Of a DNA stretch of 14,101 nt, positions 7,002 through 14,101 are shown piece after piece. A model generated the notes under the pieces. That model ran no database searches, was not told where the DNA came from, and worked only from the letters and a program-made list of their open reading frames with translations. The translations under genes and the position numbers were made by a program. Source of the stretch: Kofleriaceae bacterium (GTDB lineage Bacteria > Myxococcota_A > Polyangia > Haliangiales > Haliangiaceae); the NCBI GenBank assembly GCA_024642805.1, contig JAHEAK010000058.1, positions 1 through 14,101 of the forward strand, given 5' to 3'. Numbering within the stretch: the first letter of the stretch is position 1; every line of letters starts with the position of its first letter.

Positions 7002-8120
7002 ATGGCCAGTTCATGCATTGCCACACACGGGTGCGTTAGCTTTGGGCTCTTGTCGCAGGGACCCAACCGCTTCGTCCGCGTGATCAACCTGGTGTTCTTC
7101 GCACTGGGCGTGGCGGCACTGATATGGATGGTGCGCCGCATCGGAACCGAGTCCATCGCCAACATGATTCGCTCGGTGGGTTGGTGGGCGGTGCCCATGC
7201 TCGGGCTCAGCCTGACGACCCTGTTGCTCAACACCGCCGCCATTCGCGTGTTCATGCGCCCCGAGCAGCGCATGATCAGCTACTGGCGGGTTCTCGTCGC
7301 TCAGCTCTCTGGTCAGGCCGTCAACTCGGTGACCCCCACGGGCACCATCGGCGAAGTTCTCAAAGTGACGATGCTCATGGGCCACGCGCCCCGCTATCGG
7401 GCCGCCTCCTCGATCATAGCCTTCAACGTCAGCGTCATCTTCACCAACGCCGGCGCCATGCTCTTTGCCATCGCTCTATCGCTCTTTTTTGCCGATTTCC
7501 CCGATCACCTCAACTGGCTGCTGCGCGTCACCTTCGCGCTCTTGCTGCTCGCCACCCTCGGTACCGCCTACCTCATTCGCGGCGGCTTCGTTTTCAATCT
7601 CACCAAGTTCGCCAACAAGCTCCACATTCTCTCGGCCGCACGCAAAGAGAAGATCCACAAGAGGCTCAAGGCCTTCGACGATCAGCTGCGAATGTTTGGC
7701 CCCAAGCGAGAGGCCAACTACACAGCGGGCTTCGTGTACGTGGTGCTGGCGCGCATGGTCGGCTGATTCGATCTGTGGTTGGTGCTACACGCCCTCGGCA
7801 TCGATCAGGGCCCGGTCTTCGTGGTGATGGCAGCGGCGATTGGCGTACTCATCGATAGTCTGGCCTCGATCGTTCCGCTCGGCATCGGCGCCAAGGAGGG
7901 CGGCCAGGCTGGTCTCTTCGAGCTTCTCGGCGCAGGCGCGATGGCAGGACTTTCCCTGAGCCTGGTCAGTCGCATTCGCATCCTGGTGATTGCCGCCCTC
8001 GGCCTTCTGGTCATGTTCAGCGTGCAGACCATCGACAATCTCTTGCTGCGCCTGTCACGCAAGCGAGTGCTCGAGCGCAATCGCCATCGAGTCAAAGCGA
8101 GCGATGGCGTCGAGGAGTGA
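7002..8120 (+). pseudogene. Flippase-like (LPG synthase TM family) protein, interrupted by in-frame TGA
   Basis: Multi-pass membrane protein of the lysylphosphatidylglycerol-synthase TM / flippase-like family, thought to move or modify lipids. From the ATG at 7002 (TTG 7050 is an alternative, giving MSQGPNRFVRVINLVFF) the frame runs 254 codons to TGA at 7764-7766, then continues in the same frame with FDLWLVLHALGID to the TGA at 8118-8120. Both halves carry family blocks: LSGQAVNSVTPTGTIGEVLK before the stop, and ASIVPLGIGAKEGGQAGLFELLGAGAMAGLSLSLVSRIR after it. The stop falls in ARMVG-stop-FDLW, where family members commonly have Trp, so TGG to TGA is the simplest explanation. Neighbouring genes also end in TGA, so TGA is a real stop here. 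Either a recent pseudogene or a sequence error; readthrough is least likely. Confidence 0.8.
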
Positions 8121-8220
8121 GCGCGCCCAGCGAGCGCGCCCAGTGAGCGCCCAGTGAGCGCCCAGTGAGCGCCCAGTGAGCGCCCAGTGAGCGCCCGCTG
8201 AGCGCCCGCTGAGCGCGCCC
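8116..8220. repeat. Nine-unit 11/13-bp GC-rich tandem repeat
   Basis: Five identical copies of AGTGAGCGCCC (8142-8196) are flanked by variants: two 13-bp units at the left (8116-8141), then GCTGAGCGCCC (8197-8207) and a 13-bp GCTGAGCGCGCCC (8208-8220). The extra two bases in the 13-mers are an added GC. The flippase stop codon lies inside the first unit. Because 11 is not a multiple of three, the repeated TGA falls in all three forward frames, while the reverse strand has no stops. It fills most of the gap between two convergent genes. No hairpin capacity was evident. Confidence 0.9.
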
Positions 8221-8236
8221 AGAGCCAGGCATGTGC

Positions 8237-9325
8237 CTAGGGAGCGCAGCAGACCGTGGTCGCGCCAACAGCCGAGGCTTGCCCTGAAATGGGCGGATTC
8301 GCGGTGCCTTTGCAGGGCACGGTCTCGCGCCGCTCGAAGCGTGCCCGTGGGCTGATGAGACTCGGCATTTGCACACAGAGTCCGATGCCGGTGTCGGGAC
8401 CGGAGCAATTGCTGTCGTCGTTGAAGACGTCGATCGTGCCGCAGGTGTCGGTGTTGGGCTGCACGGAGCACTCGCAGACATCGCAGGAGCGCTGATCTTG
8501 GAAGTCGTCGAAGATGACTTTGCGCTCGCTGTAGATGCTGTCGACAGGACAGGCGTGCTCGCCCTCTTGAAAGATACACATCGAGGCCTCGAAGAGCGGC
8601 GGTGACGCGGCCGCACACGCGCTCTCCCCCTCGCAGCCGCTCGGGTCTAGCTCGGCCACGCAATAGCTGAACTGCTCGGCAAAGCGTGGCGTCTCGAGAT
8701 TGCTGATAGCCGTGCCTGCGCTGCAGGTGCCTCCCAGGACCACGCCTTCGTTGGTGCGCAAGAGGTCTCGCGTGCGCACGCCTGATTGGATCGGCGTGCA
8801 CACTCCGGCCTCGAGAGGTTGCTTGAAGCAGCCGACATCGTCGCAGTTGGCAAAGCAGGTCGATAGATCGGCAGACGGCCCATCGCGACCTTCGAGCTGG
8901 GCATTGGAACAGGCGAAGTTGCTCGTGTCGCTGCAGCTACATCCGCAGCTACCTCCGGCTTCCAGGTCTTGAAAGCCAATCGTGGCAGCGCCAGCAAAGC
9001 CTTCGGGACACACGGGCAGGCTGCCCGCTGCTTGTTGCAACTCGATGGCGGGACCGCTCCAGCCAGTCGGTGCGGTGGCGACGCACTCCTTGTCACCTGC
9101 CCCACACAGCACCGGTGGGTTTGCGTCAGGCTCGGTGACGAACACGCTGGCATCGGCAGCGGCTAGCGCACGCTTGCACACGCCGCCGAGACACTGCTCG
9201 TCGCTGGCACAGTTGTCCTGGCTCTCGCAGAACTGGGCGTTGCTGGCGGTGCAGGCCAGGCTAGGGAGTGCCAGAGCCCCGGCCAGGAGCGCTAGACCCA
9301 GAAGGAATTGCGATTTGATCATCAT
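8237..9325 (-). CDS. Cysteine-rich secreted lipoprotein
   Basis: Exported protein of 362 residues, function unknown. The start MMIKSQFLLGLALLAGALALPSLAC is a clean Sec signal with a basic residue, hydrophobic core and a lipobox-like SLAC (Cys25); the ATG at 9325 is preceded by a modest AAGGGC. The mature part holds about 30 cysteines, including CESQDNCASDEQC near the start, CGCSCS (127-132), CDVCECS (281-287) and a terminal CC. The segment CVATAPTGWSGPAIEL (81-96) and the pattern CDVCEC...CGTIDVFNDDSNC recall a Cys-rich extracellular family I associate with Polyangia, recalled rather than searched. Many disulfides are expected outside the cytoplasm. It is convergent with the flippase gene and lies 104 bases downstream of the hydrolase gene. 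A frame open upstream to 9460 adds no signal-like sequence, so the shorter start is preferred. Confidence 0.85.
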   Translation of the reverse strand: MMIKSQFLLGLALLAGALALPSLACTASNAQFCESQDNCASDEQCLGGVCKRALAAADASVFVTEPDANPPVLCGAGDKECVATAPTGWSGPAIELQQAAGSLPVCPEGFAGAATIGFQDLEAGGSCGCSCSDTSNFACSNAQLEGRDGPSADLSTCFANCDDVGCFKQPLEAGVCTPIQSGVRTRDLLRTNEGVVLGGTCSAGTAISNLETPRFAEQFSYCVAELDPSGCEGESACAAASPPLFEASMCIFQEGEHACPVDSIYSERKVIFDDFQDQRSCDVCECSVQPNTDTCGTIDVFNDDSNCSGPDTGIGLCVQMPSLISPRARFERRETVPCKGTANPPISGQASAVGATTVCCAP

Positions 9326-9382
9326 GGCGCCCTTATCGGCGACCATGGCGGCGGGTTGCGAGAATTCGCGATGTGCCTGGCA

Positions 9383-9413
9383 GAGCAGGTAAATCCAACA
9401 CAAACGCCTGCTC
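9383..9413. repeat. Inverted repeat, 7-bp arms, 17-base loop
   Basis: GAGCAGG (9383-9389) and CCTGCTC (9407-9413) form a possible stem downstream of the hydrolase stop on the minus strand and upstream of the Cys-rich lipoprotein. There is no T run, so it does not look like a classical intrinsic terminator. It may be a transcript-stabilising or regulatory structure, or chance. Confidence 0.3.
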
Positions 9414-9429
9414 AGAGGCCTCTTCCCGG

Positions 9430-10428
9430 CTAGAGCGGGTGCTCGTCGACCAGATAGCACAGGCAGTCATTGATGACGACCTCGGGCCTGGTACTCATCA
9501 TGATCGGCGTGAACTCGCGCTTGGCGCAAAGAGTCCCGGCTTCGACATAGAGATAGTCGCTAGCCCTGTCGTCACCGCTCTGGTCGCGGGCGATGAGGGG
9601 CAGCGATTCGCCCTCGCACCAACCGAGGACTTCGCCGCGCGGCACGCATTGAAAATTGAAGGCCTCGAGGTCCGCGCGCAGAGCAAGCGAGGTGCTGCGA
9701 GACTGTCCTGCGCGCACGAACGCAAGACTCACACCAGCGGCCAGCTCGAAGCGAACCGAGTTGCGATAGACCTGCACCGCTTGCGTGGGTGCAGCCGGCA
9801 GCTCTTCGGCTTCGAGGTAGGCACACAATCCTCTATAGGCAACTTCGTCGGCCTGTGGCGCGCCCGCTTGGCCACACTCGATGACCACCGAGGGGCAGCG
9901 ATCCACCTGCGCCTCGATCAAGGTGCCGAGATGAAGTTGATTGAGCACAGCCCGCGCCGTGAAGAACTCGACCAGAGCAAGACTGGCGGGTCTGGTGTCG
10001 ACGAGAACGCCGTAGGCGGGATTGTGGCCGCTGTTGTTGTGCACATCGATCAGCGCTTCGGGATCCGCACGGCGCAGCAGATCGAGAAGCTCACTGGCCA
10101 GGGCGCCATTCGCGTCGTCGGGCGGCTGCACAAAACACCTATTCAGATCGTTGCGCCCGGCTACCACTCGGCTCGGCGGCAACGTGCGCGCAGCCTCGAC
10201 GGCGCCGATGAAACACATGGCACGACGCGCCGGTGTGCGCCCCTCCTGCAGGTAGCGATGGAGAGCATTGATGCCAGAAGGTTCATTGCCGTGTAGCAAG
10301 ACCGATAGCGCGCGCGCTGGTAACTCCTCCGGACCGGGTAGCCAGAGCAGACTTGGCCCACGCAATTCGGCAAGCCACGTCTCAACCGAGTCAGGCGGCG
10401 TGGGCGCGTGCAGGATGGCAATGCTCAA
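9430..10428 (-). CDS. AstE/aspartoacylase-like zinc amidohydrolase
   Basis: Putative zinc-dependent deacylase/carboxypeptidase of the succinylglutamate desuccinylase/aspartoacylase family, 332 residues, cytoplasmic (no signal). Zinc ligands fit the family: HGNE (His46, Glu49) and IDVH (His130). GRNDLNRCF (91-99) carries the substrate-binding Arg/Asn/Arg block, NNSGHNPAYGV follows the third ligand, and VVIECGQ (181-187) holds the likely catalytic Glu184. The start is TTG at 10428, sharing bases with the TGA of the upstream ligase gene (TTGA) and preceded by GGAG eight bases away; this makes translational coupling likely. The upstream part of the same frame lies inside the ligase gene and is not used. 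Substrate unknown. Pairing with a GCS2-type ligase suggests it cleaves an N-acyl or gamma-amide product (inference). Confidence 0.88.
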   Translation of the reverse strand: MSIAILHAPTPPDSVETWLAELRGPSLLWLPGPEELPARALSVLLHGNEPSGINALHRYLQEGRTPARRAMCFIGAVEAARTLPPSRVVAGRNDLNRCFVQPPDDANGALASELLDLLRRADPEALIDVHNNSGHNPAYGVLVDTRPASLALVEFFTARAVLNQLHLGTLIEAQVDRCPSVVIECGQAGAPQADEVAYRGLCAYLEAEELPAAPTQAVQVYRNSVRFELAAGVSLAFVRAGQSRSTSLALRADLEAFNFQCVPRGEVLGWCEGESLPLIARDQSGDDRASDYLYVEAGTLCAKREFTPIMMSTRPEVVINDCLCYLVDEHPL

Positions 10429-11939
10429 TTGTTCTGCTCCGGCCCTAGCGGCCCCAAAGGGTCCAGGGGCCAGGTGTGGACCGCTTGCCTGGTGCAAGAG
10501 AGCTGGTAATAGCGGGCCACCATGTCGCTCAGCACTTGCTTGCGATCGCCGTGCAGCTCGTGACGACGCGTGTACTCGAGCTGCCAGGCAGCGCCCGTCT
10601 GGCCATTTTGCAAGCGACCGTGGATCGGCGCCAGGTAGTGAGTGCACTCGTCTCGATCGATGCCGGCCTCGAGCAAACCCTCCTGCGCCAATGGCAAGAG
10701 GGAGCCGACCAGCTCACGGGCCACTCTCTGCACAGGCTTGCCATCCGCGTCTGGCCACCAGAGCTTGGCATCCAGGCCATCCTGCGCGGCTCGATAGAAG
10801 CCGCTGTGGGCCAGATCGAAAGGCAGCAGGCTTTCGGGGGCACGAGAGCGCATGGCGTAGACCAGCCCCAGGCACAGGGCGCTGTTGGCCAGCATGTCGC
10901 GCACGGTAGGGCCGGCTGGCAGCGCGCGCAGCTCGATGCGAACATGAGCGCCGTCGGCCGGATCGTAGACCGGGCGATTCCAAGTCCACACCGTCGAGTT
11001 GTGCAGACGCAGCTCGTGCAGACCGGGAATCTCACCGGCGGCGATGGCCGCCATGGGATCCTGCGCGTGGCACTCGGGCAAGAGCGGCTCGTGCTCGTCG
11101 ATCTCTCGTTCGAAAAGCTCTTCAATGCCACCTGTGAGCCAATCGGAGCCAAAGGCCACCCGCGAGGGCGAGTGCGCGCGATCCGGATCGCTGGCATCGC
11201 TTCGGCTGTCGACGGCCTTCTTGAAGAGTGCGACGCGCGTCTCGTGCCACAGGCGCCTGCCCAGGAAGAAGGGCGAATTGCCCGCTACGGCCAACAGAGG
11301 CGCGGCGATGAGCTGGGCGGCGTTGTAGGTGTCGCGGTATTCGTCGGGCCGAACGCGCAGGTGCAGCTGCCAGGATGTGGCGGCGCCTTCCGGTGTCACG
11401 TGCGGCATGTGCAGATCGATTGGTTCCGGACCATTGATGCGCAGCTGAAACTCGGAGGCTCGCCGAGCACGCAGTGCGGCATCGAGCGCTCGATAGCGGG
11501 GAAGATCCGTCATGACCTTCGGGTCGAGATCGCGCAGCTCGAGAGTAGGAAGAATACCTATAGGCATTGCTCGAACGCCGAGCGGCGAGCCAGCCGCGCG
11601 CAGTCGCAGCAGAGCGGCGTCGATTTGCTCCTCGAGGTGCGTGAAGGGCCGCCCAGCCAAGGCTCCATAGGGCGCGTTGAGCTCGACGTTGAACTGATTG
11701 AGCTCGTAGCTAAAGAGAGGATCGGCGAGATGTTGCAGCACCTCGTGGTTGGCACAGGCTGGGCCTTGGGCGGCGTCGATGAGATAGAGCTCGAGTTCGG
11801 CACCAAGGGTCGCGTCGCCAAGTCCAAAGCCGGGTCGTGCCAGCAGGCTGCGCAGCGCCTGCAGACAGGCTCGCAACTTGTCTCCGAAGGCCTGCTGATC
11901 CTCGAGGGTGAATGTGCTGTGCTCGACCTTCGTGCCCAT
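10425..11939 (-). CDS. GCS2-type glutamate-cysteine ligase-like carboxylate-amine ligase
   Basis: Cytoplasmic ATP-dependent ligase of the glutamine synthetase fold, 504 residues. Family features: GAELELYLID (47-56) with metal-binding Glu48 and Glu50, ELNQFNVELNAPYG (79-92), TSWQLHLRV (188-196), NAAQLIAAPLLAVAGNSPFFLGRR (206-229) and RIELRALPAGPTVRDM (334-349). These enzymes join an acidic amino acid side chain to an amine; classical members make gamma-glutamylcysteine, while many GCS2 relatives have other or unknown substrates. The ATG at 11939 is chosen because the domain begins soon after; the frame stays open to 12056 without recognisable family sequence. It overlaps the downstream hydrolase gene by four bases. 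No glutathione synthetase is seen nearby, so assignment to glutathione synthesis is not supported by context. Confidence 0.85.
   Translation of the reverse strand: MGTKVEHSTFTLEDQQAFGDKLRACLQALRSLLARPGFGLGDATLGAELELYLIDAAQGPACANHEVLQHLADPLFSYELNQFNVELNAPYGALAGRPFTHLEEQIDAALLRLRAAGSPLGVRAMPIGILPTLELRDLDPKVMTDLPRYRALDAALRARRASEFQLRINGPEPIDLHMPHVTPEGAATSWQLHLRVRPDEYRDTYNAAQLIAAPLLAVAGNSPFFLGRRLWHETRVALFKKAVDSRSDASDPDRAHSPSRVAFGSDWLTGGIEELFEREIDEHEPLLPECHAQDPMAAIAAGEIPGLHELRLHNSTVWTWNRPVYDPADGAHVRIELRALPAGPTVRDMLANSALCLGLVYAMRSRAPESLLPFDLAHSGFYRAAQDGLDAKLWWPDADGKPVQRVARELVGSLLPLAQEGLLEAGIDRDECTHYLAPIHGRLQNGQTGAAWQLEYTRRHELHGDRKQVLSDMVARYYQLSCTRQAVHTWPLDPLGPLGPEQNN
10437..10440 (-). promoter_or_regulatory. 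Ribosome site GGAG supporting TTG start
   Basis: GGAG on the minus strand lies inside the last codons of the ligase gene and eight bases before the TTG at 10428. It decides the rare TTG start of the hydrolase. Confidence 0.55.
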
Positions 11940-11947
11940 CGCCGACC

Positions 11948-11953
11948 AGTATA
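11948..11953 (-). promoter_or_regulatory. Candidate -10 element TATACT for ligase-hydrolase operon
   Basis: TATACT reads on the minus strand just before the ligase ATG. No good -35 hexamer lies at the usual distance. If used, transcription would begin within a few bases of the ATG at 11939, giving an almost leaderless message. Confidence 0.25.
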
Positions 11954-12133
11954 GGCCTGGCTCGGGAAAGTCGCACCTCGGGGCTTGCGCAAGACTTACG
12001 CGCCGACGCGCCCCGCGACCGTGCACAAGCCAAGCGCCTGCCAAGCACCGAAGCAAGGCTCTGAGCGCCTGGCCAGCGCATAACGGGCACGAGGCGCTTT
12101 ACCAGTGCCGGCATCACTAGTAACAAGGGCATC

Positions 12134-13012
12134 ATGACGGTCGTACTCGACGAGCTCGTGACGCTGCTGGCCCTCGAGCGGCTGGAGCACAATCTGTTTC
12201 GCGGCCAGAGCCAGGACCTTGGCTGGGGCTTGGTATTTGGTGGTCAGGTTCTCGGCCAAGCGCTGAGCGCGGCGGTGCAGACCGTTCCCGCCGACCGACA
12301 GGCCCACTCCCTGCACGCCTACTTCCTGCGACCCGGGTTGGCAAACAAGTCGATCATCTACGACGTCGATCGCATTCGCGACGGATCGAGCTTCACCACG
12401 CGTCGCGTCGTCGCCATTCAGGATGGTCGACCGATCTTTAGCTTGAGCGCATCCTTTCAGCTGCGAGAACCGGGCTTCGAGCACCAGGCCAGCATGCCGG
12501 TGGTTCCAGGCCCCGATGGTCTCAAAAATGAGGTCGAGATATGGCGTGAAAAGCTCGATCGCATCCCGAGCAAACTGCACAGCCGCGCATTGGCCGAGCG
12601 TCCCATCGAGATTCGCGCCGTCGATCCCGTGGATCCTCTCACGCCTGAAGCCAAGGAGCCCCACCACAACGTCTGGGTGCGCGCTTGTGGCGAGCTGCCA
12701 GACGACCCTGCCCTGCACCAGTATTTGCTGGCCTACTGCTCTGACTTTGCCTTCATGACCACGGCGATGCGCCCACACCGCAAGACCTGGCTCGATCCGA
12801 AGATGCAGGTAGCCTCCATCGATCACGCTATGTGGTTTCACCGACCCGTGCGCATGGACGACTGGCTCCTGCACAGTATCGACAGTCCTTCGGCCTCCGG
12901 CGCCCGTGGGCTGGTGCGCGGCTCCTTCTTTACGCGCGATGGCCAGTTGGTCGCCTCCACCGCTCAGGAAGGCTTGTTTCGGGAGCGCTCGATTTCGCCG
13001 TCGAATCCCTAG
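12134..13012 (+). CDS. tesB: Acyl-CoA thioesterase II
   Basis: Double hot-dog acyl-CoA thioesterase of 292 residues, hydrolysing fatty acyl-CoA to free acid and CoA in the cytoplasm. The N-terminal half carries RGQSQDLGWGLVFGGQVLGQAL and HSLHAYFLRPG; the C-terminal half has YCSDFAFM (Asp204), VASIDHAMWFHRP and RGLVRGSFFTRDGQLVASTAQEGLFR (Gln278). The described E. coli TesB catalytic residues are Asp204, Thr228 and Gln278; here they are Asp204, Ser228 and Gln278, so the hydroxyl function is kept with Ser. Length matches the family (about 286). The ATG at 12134 has a short AAGGGC upstream. The gene is divergent from the ligase-hydrolase operon, with about 194 bases between the starts, and is probably transcribed alone. 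Confidence 0.95.
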   Translation: MTVVLDELVTLLALERLEHNLFRGQSQDLGWGLVFGGQVLGQALSAAVQTVPADRQAHSLHAYFLRPGLANKSIIYDVDRIRDGSSFTTRRVVAIQDGRPIFSLSASFQLREPGFEHQASMPVVPGPDGLKNEVEIWREKLDRIPSKLHSRALAERPIEIRAVDPVDPLTPEAKEPHHNVWVRACGELPDDPALHQYLLAYCSDFAFMTTAMRPHRKTWLDPKMQVASIDHAMWFHRPVRMDDWLLHSIDSPSASGARGLVRGSFFTRDGQLVASTAQEGLFRERSISPSNP

Positions 13013-13020
13013 CGATTTTT

Positions 13021-13048
13021 TTGAATCTCGCCGTCGTCAGCAGATAGT
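13021..13048 (+). promoter_or_regulatory. Weak candidate promoter for the 13080 lipoprotein gene
   Basis: TTGAAT (13021-13026) and GATAGT (13043-13048) are 16 bases apart and each matches four of six consensus positions of a housekeeping sigma factor promoter. They lie between the thioesterase stop and the next start. Weak matches of this kind are common, so this is only a candidate. Confidence 0.2.
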
Positions 13049-13079
13049 GTCGTCCTTGACGGTGAATGGAGAATATCGG

Positions 13080-14101
13080 ATGCGCCTAGCGACACTTGCA
13101 GTTCTGGTATTGGCCACAAGCAGCTGTGGCAACCGGCAAAATCCCATCTACTGCGATGAGCAGAGCGACTGCTCGCATCTGCGCGGCAAGTCCTTCTGCG
13201 ATGTCGATGCCCTCTTGCCCGGCACCGAGCTCACCAACACCTGCGTGGCGCCACCCGAGGGCGAGCAGTGCAACCGGGCCCAGGCCTGCACCAGCCCGAC
13301 TCGAGCCCACTGCTCGGATCTGAGCGCGGGCGCCATGGGCACCTGCGTGGAGTGCACCCTCGATGAGCACTGTGAATCGGGCTGCGATCTGGAGACCAAC
13401 ACCTGTTTGCCACCCATCATTCCCTGCGAGCCGGGCGCAGCAGGCGATGCCGATTGCGTCAGCGCCGACGCGGATCGTCCCTACTGCGCGGCCACTGATA
13501 CCTGCGCGCCCTGCGCACTCTCCGAGCACTGCAGCGAGCTGGCAGCGCCGGTTTGCGACCAAATCGACTTTAGTTGTCGCCCGTGCCTGGCCAATGCCGA
13601 GTGCGGATCCCTGTACTGCCAGGACGATACCGGCGAGTGCGCTGACACCAGCACCCTCATCTACGTGGCCACCGATGGCACGGGCAATGCCTGTACCCAG
13701 ATCGCGCCATGCGACCGTTTCAGCACGGCGCTTGGTAAGGTTAGCGCCGACCGCCAGCGCATCATCGTGGCAGCTGGCGACTACGCCGAGGAACTCGACA
13801 TCAAGGATCTGAACGTCGAAATCGTCGGTATCGGCACGGTCCGCATCACGCCCGTGCTCGGAGATGGCAAGAACGCCATCAAGATCACCGGCAACTCGAC
13901 GGTGCTCATTCGTGACATCGAGATCAGGCCATCCTCCGCCGTTGCGACCACCGATGCCGTGCGCTGCGATGGATCGAGCGCATCGCTGACCCTCGAGCGC
14001 ACTAGCATCTTCGAGTCGCGCGACCTTGGCATTCAGGCCATCGACTGTCGCCTGACCCTGCGCGAGAGTCAGCTCATCGGCAATGGTGGTGGTGCCCTGA
14101 G
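13080..14101 (+). CDS. Cys-rich lipoprotein with parallel beta-helix, 3' partial
   Basis: Open from the ATG at 13080 to the window end (340 codons, no stop), so it is truncated by the window edge. GGAGA sits seven bases before the ATG. The signal MRLATLAVLVLATSSC is short and ends in a lipobox-like Cys16. Residues about 25-200 hold many spaced cysteines in repeated short motifs (CDEQSDC, CVECTLDEHCESGC, CAPCALSEHC, CRPCLANAEC), like small disulfide-knotted modules. From about residue 200, LIYVATDGTGNACTQIAPCDRFSTAL opens a right-handed beta-helix, with stacked strands such as RIIVAAGDYAEELDI and VEIVGIGTVRITPV. It is the same style as the beta-helix lipoprotein at 2018-3568 but with a much longer Cys-rich stalk. 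Probably surface-exposed; no enzyme motif was seen. Confidence 0.85.
   Translation, partial: MRLATLAVLVLATSSCGNRQNPIYCDEQSDCSHLRGKSFCDVDALLPGTELTNTCVAPPEGEQCNRAQACTSPTRAHCSDLSAGAMGTCVECTLDEHCESGCDLETNTCLPPIIPCEPGAAGDADCVSADADRPYCAATDTCAPCALSEHCSELAAPVCDQIDFSCRPCLANAECGSLYCQDDTGECADTSTLIYVATDGTGNACTQIAPCDRFSTALGKVSADRQRIIVAAGDYAEELDIKDLNVEIVGIGTVRITPVLGDGKNAIKITGNSTVLIRDIEIRPSSAVATTDAVRCDGSSASLTLERTSIFESRDLGIQAIDCRLTLRESQLIGNGGGAL

Noticed and set aside
7764..7766. Selenocysteine or alternative genetic code at the flippase TGA
   Set aside because: Several neighbouring genes end in TGA, the family has Trp rather than Cys there, and no obvious downstream selenocysteine element was seen.
8116..8220. 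CRISPR array
   Set aside because: Units are 11-13 bp and contiguous, with no unique spacers and no cas genes.
8055..8801. Minus-strand ORF with repeated GAHWALTGRSL peptides
   Set aside because: The peptide repeat is just the 11-bp DNA repeat read in a stop-free direction; the rest is out of frame with the Cys-rich lipoprotein gene.
10476..11954. Plus-strand ORF of 492 codons opposite the GCS2-type ligase
   Set aside because: Shadow ORF; the ligase motifs on the minus strand are unambiguous.
11996..12874. Minus-strand ORF of 292 codons opposite tesB
   Set aside because: Shadow of the TesB gene, whose family motifs and catalytic residues are complete.
13003..13022. Intrinsic terminator at the T7 run after tesB
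   Set aside because: The run of seven T is present, but the only preceding stem (GATT/AATC) is four pairs, too weak.

Overview
The window looks like chromosomal DNA from a high-GC, Gram-negative bacterium, most likely a myxobacterium-type organism (Myxococcota, Polyangia-like). This rests on gene content: several cysteine-rich or beta-helix lipoproteins with Sec/lipobox signals, a GrpB-GNAT fusion, a MauG-type peroxidase lipoprotein and strong GC bias at third positions. It is an inference from style, not from a marker gene. No rRNA, tRNA, CRISPR array, transposase or phage gene was seen.

Layout. 1-839 (+): most of a DUF6159-like multi-pass membrane protein whose 5' end appears to lie just outside the window. 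894-1901 (+): a GrpB-like nucleotidyltransferase fused to a RimJ/RimL-type GNAT acetyltransferase. 2018-3568 (+): an exported beta-helix lipoprotein with nine GG[AVLMIF]-type coils. 6787-3597 (-): a tight three-gene operon encoding a di-heme MauG/CcpA-type peroxidase lipoprotein, a Tat-exported metallophosphoesterase and a mono-heme cytochrome c lipoprotein. 7002-8120 (+): a flippase-like (LPG-synthase TM family) membrane protein interrupted by one in-frame TGA where the family usually has Trp. A 9-unit, 11/13-bp tandem repeat (8116-8220) overlaps its stop codon. 9325-8237 (-): a Cys-rich lipoprotein of about 31 cysteines. 11939-9430 (-): a GCS2-type carboxylate-amine ligase translationally coupled (TTGA overlap) to an AstE/aspartoacylase-like zinc hydrolase. 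12134-13012 (+): acyl-CoA thioesterase II (TesB). 13080-end (+): a second Cys-rich/beta-helix lipoprotein that runs off the window.

How genes may work together. The strongest candidate for an undescribed unit is the peroxidase / phosphoesterase / cytochrome operon. All three products carry export signals and two bind heme, so they should meet in the periplasm or at the membrane, with the small cytochrome a natural electron partner of the di-heme enzyme. The role of the phosphoesterase is unknown. The second candidate is the ligase-hydrolase pair, which could make and break the same amide-bonded small molecule. A perfect 16-bp palindrome sits in the divergent gap between the peroxidase operon and the flippase gene.

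Quality caveats. The flippase TGA and the poor start of the peroxidase gene (a one-base change would give a textbook lipoprotein signal) could be real decay or sequence errors. Raw reads would settle both.
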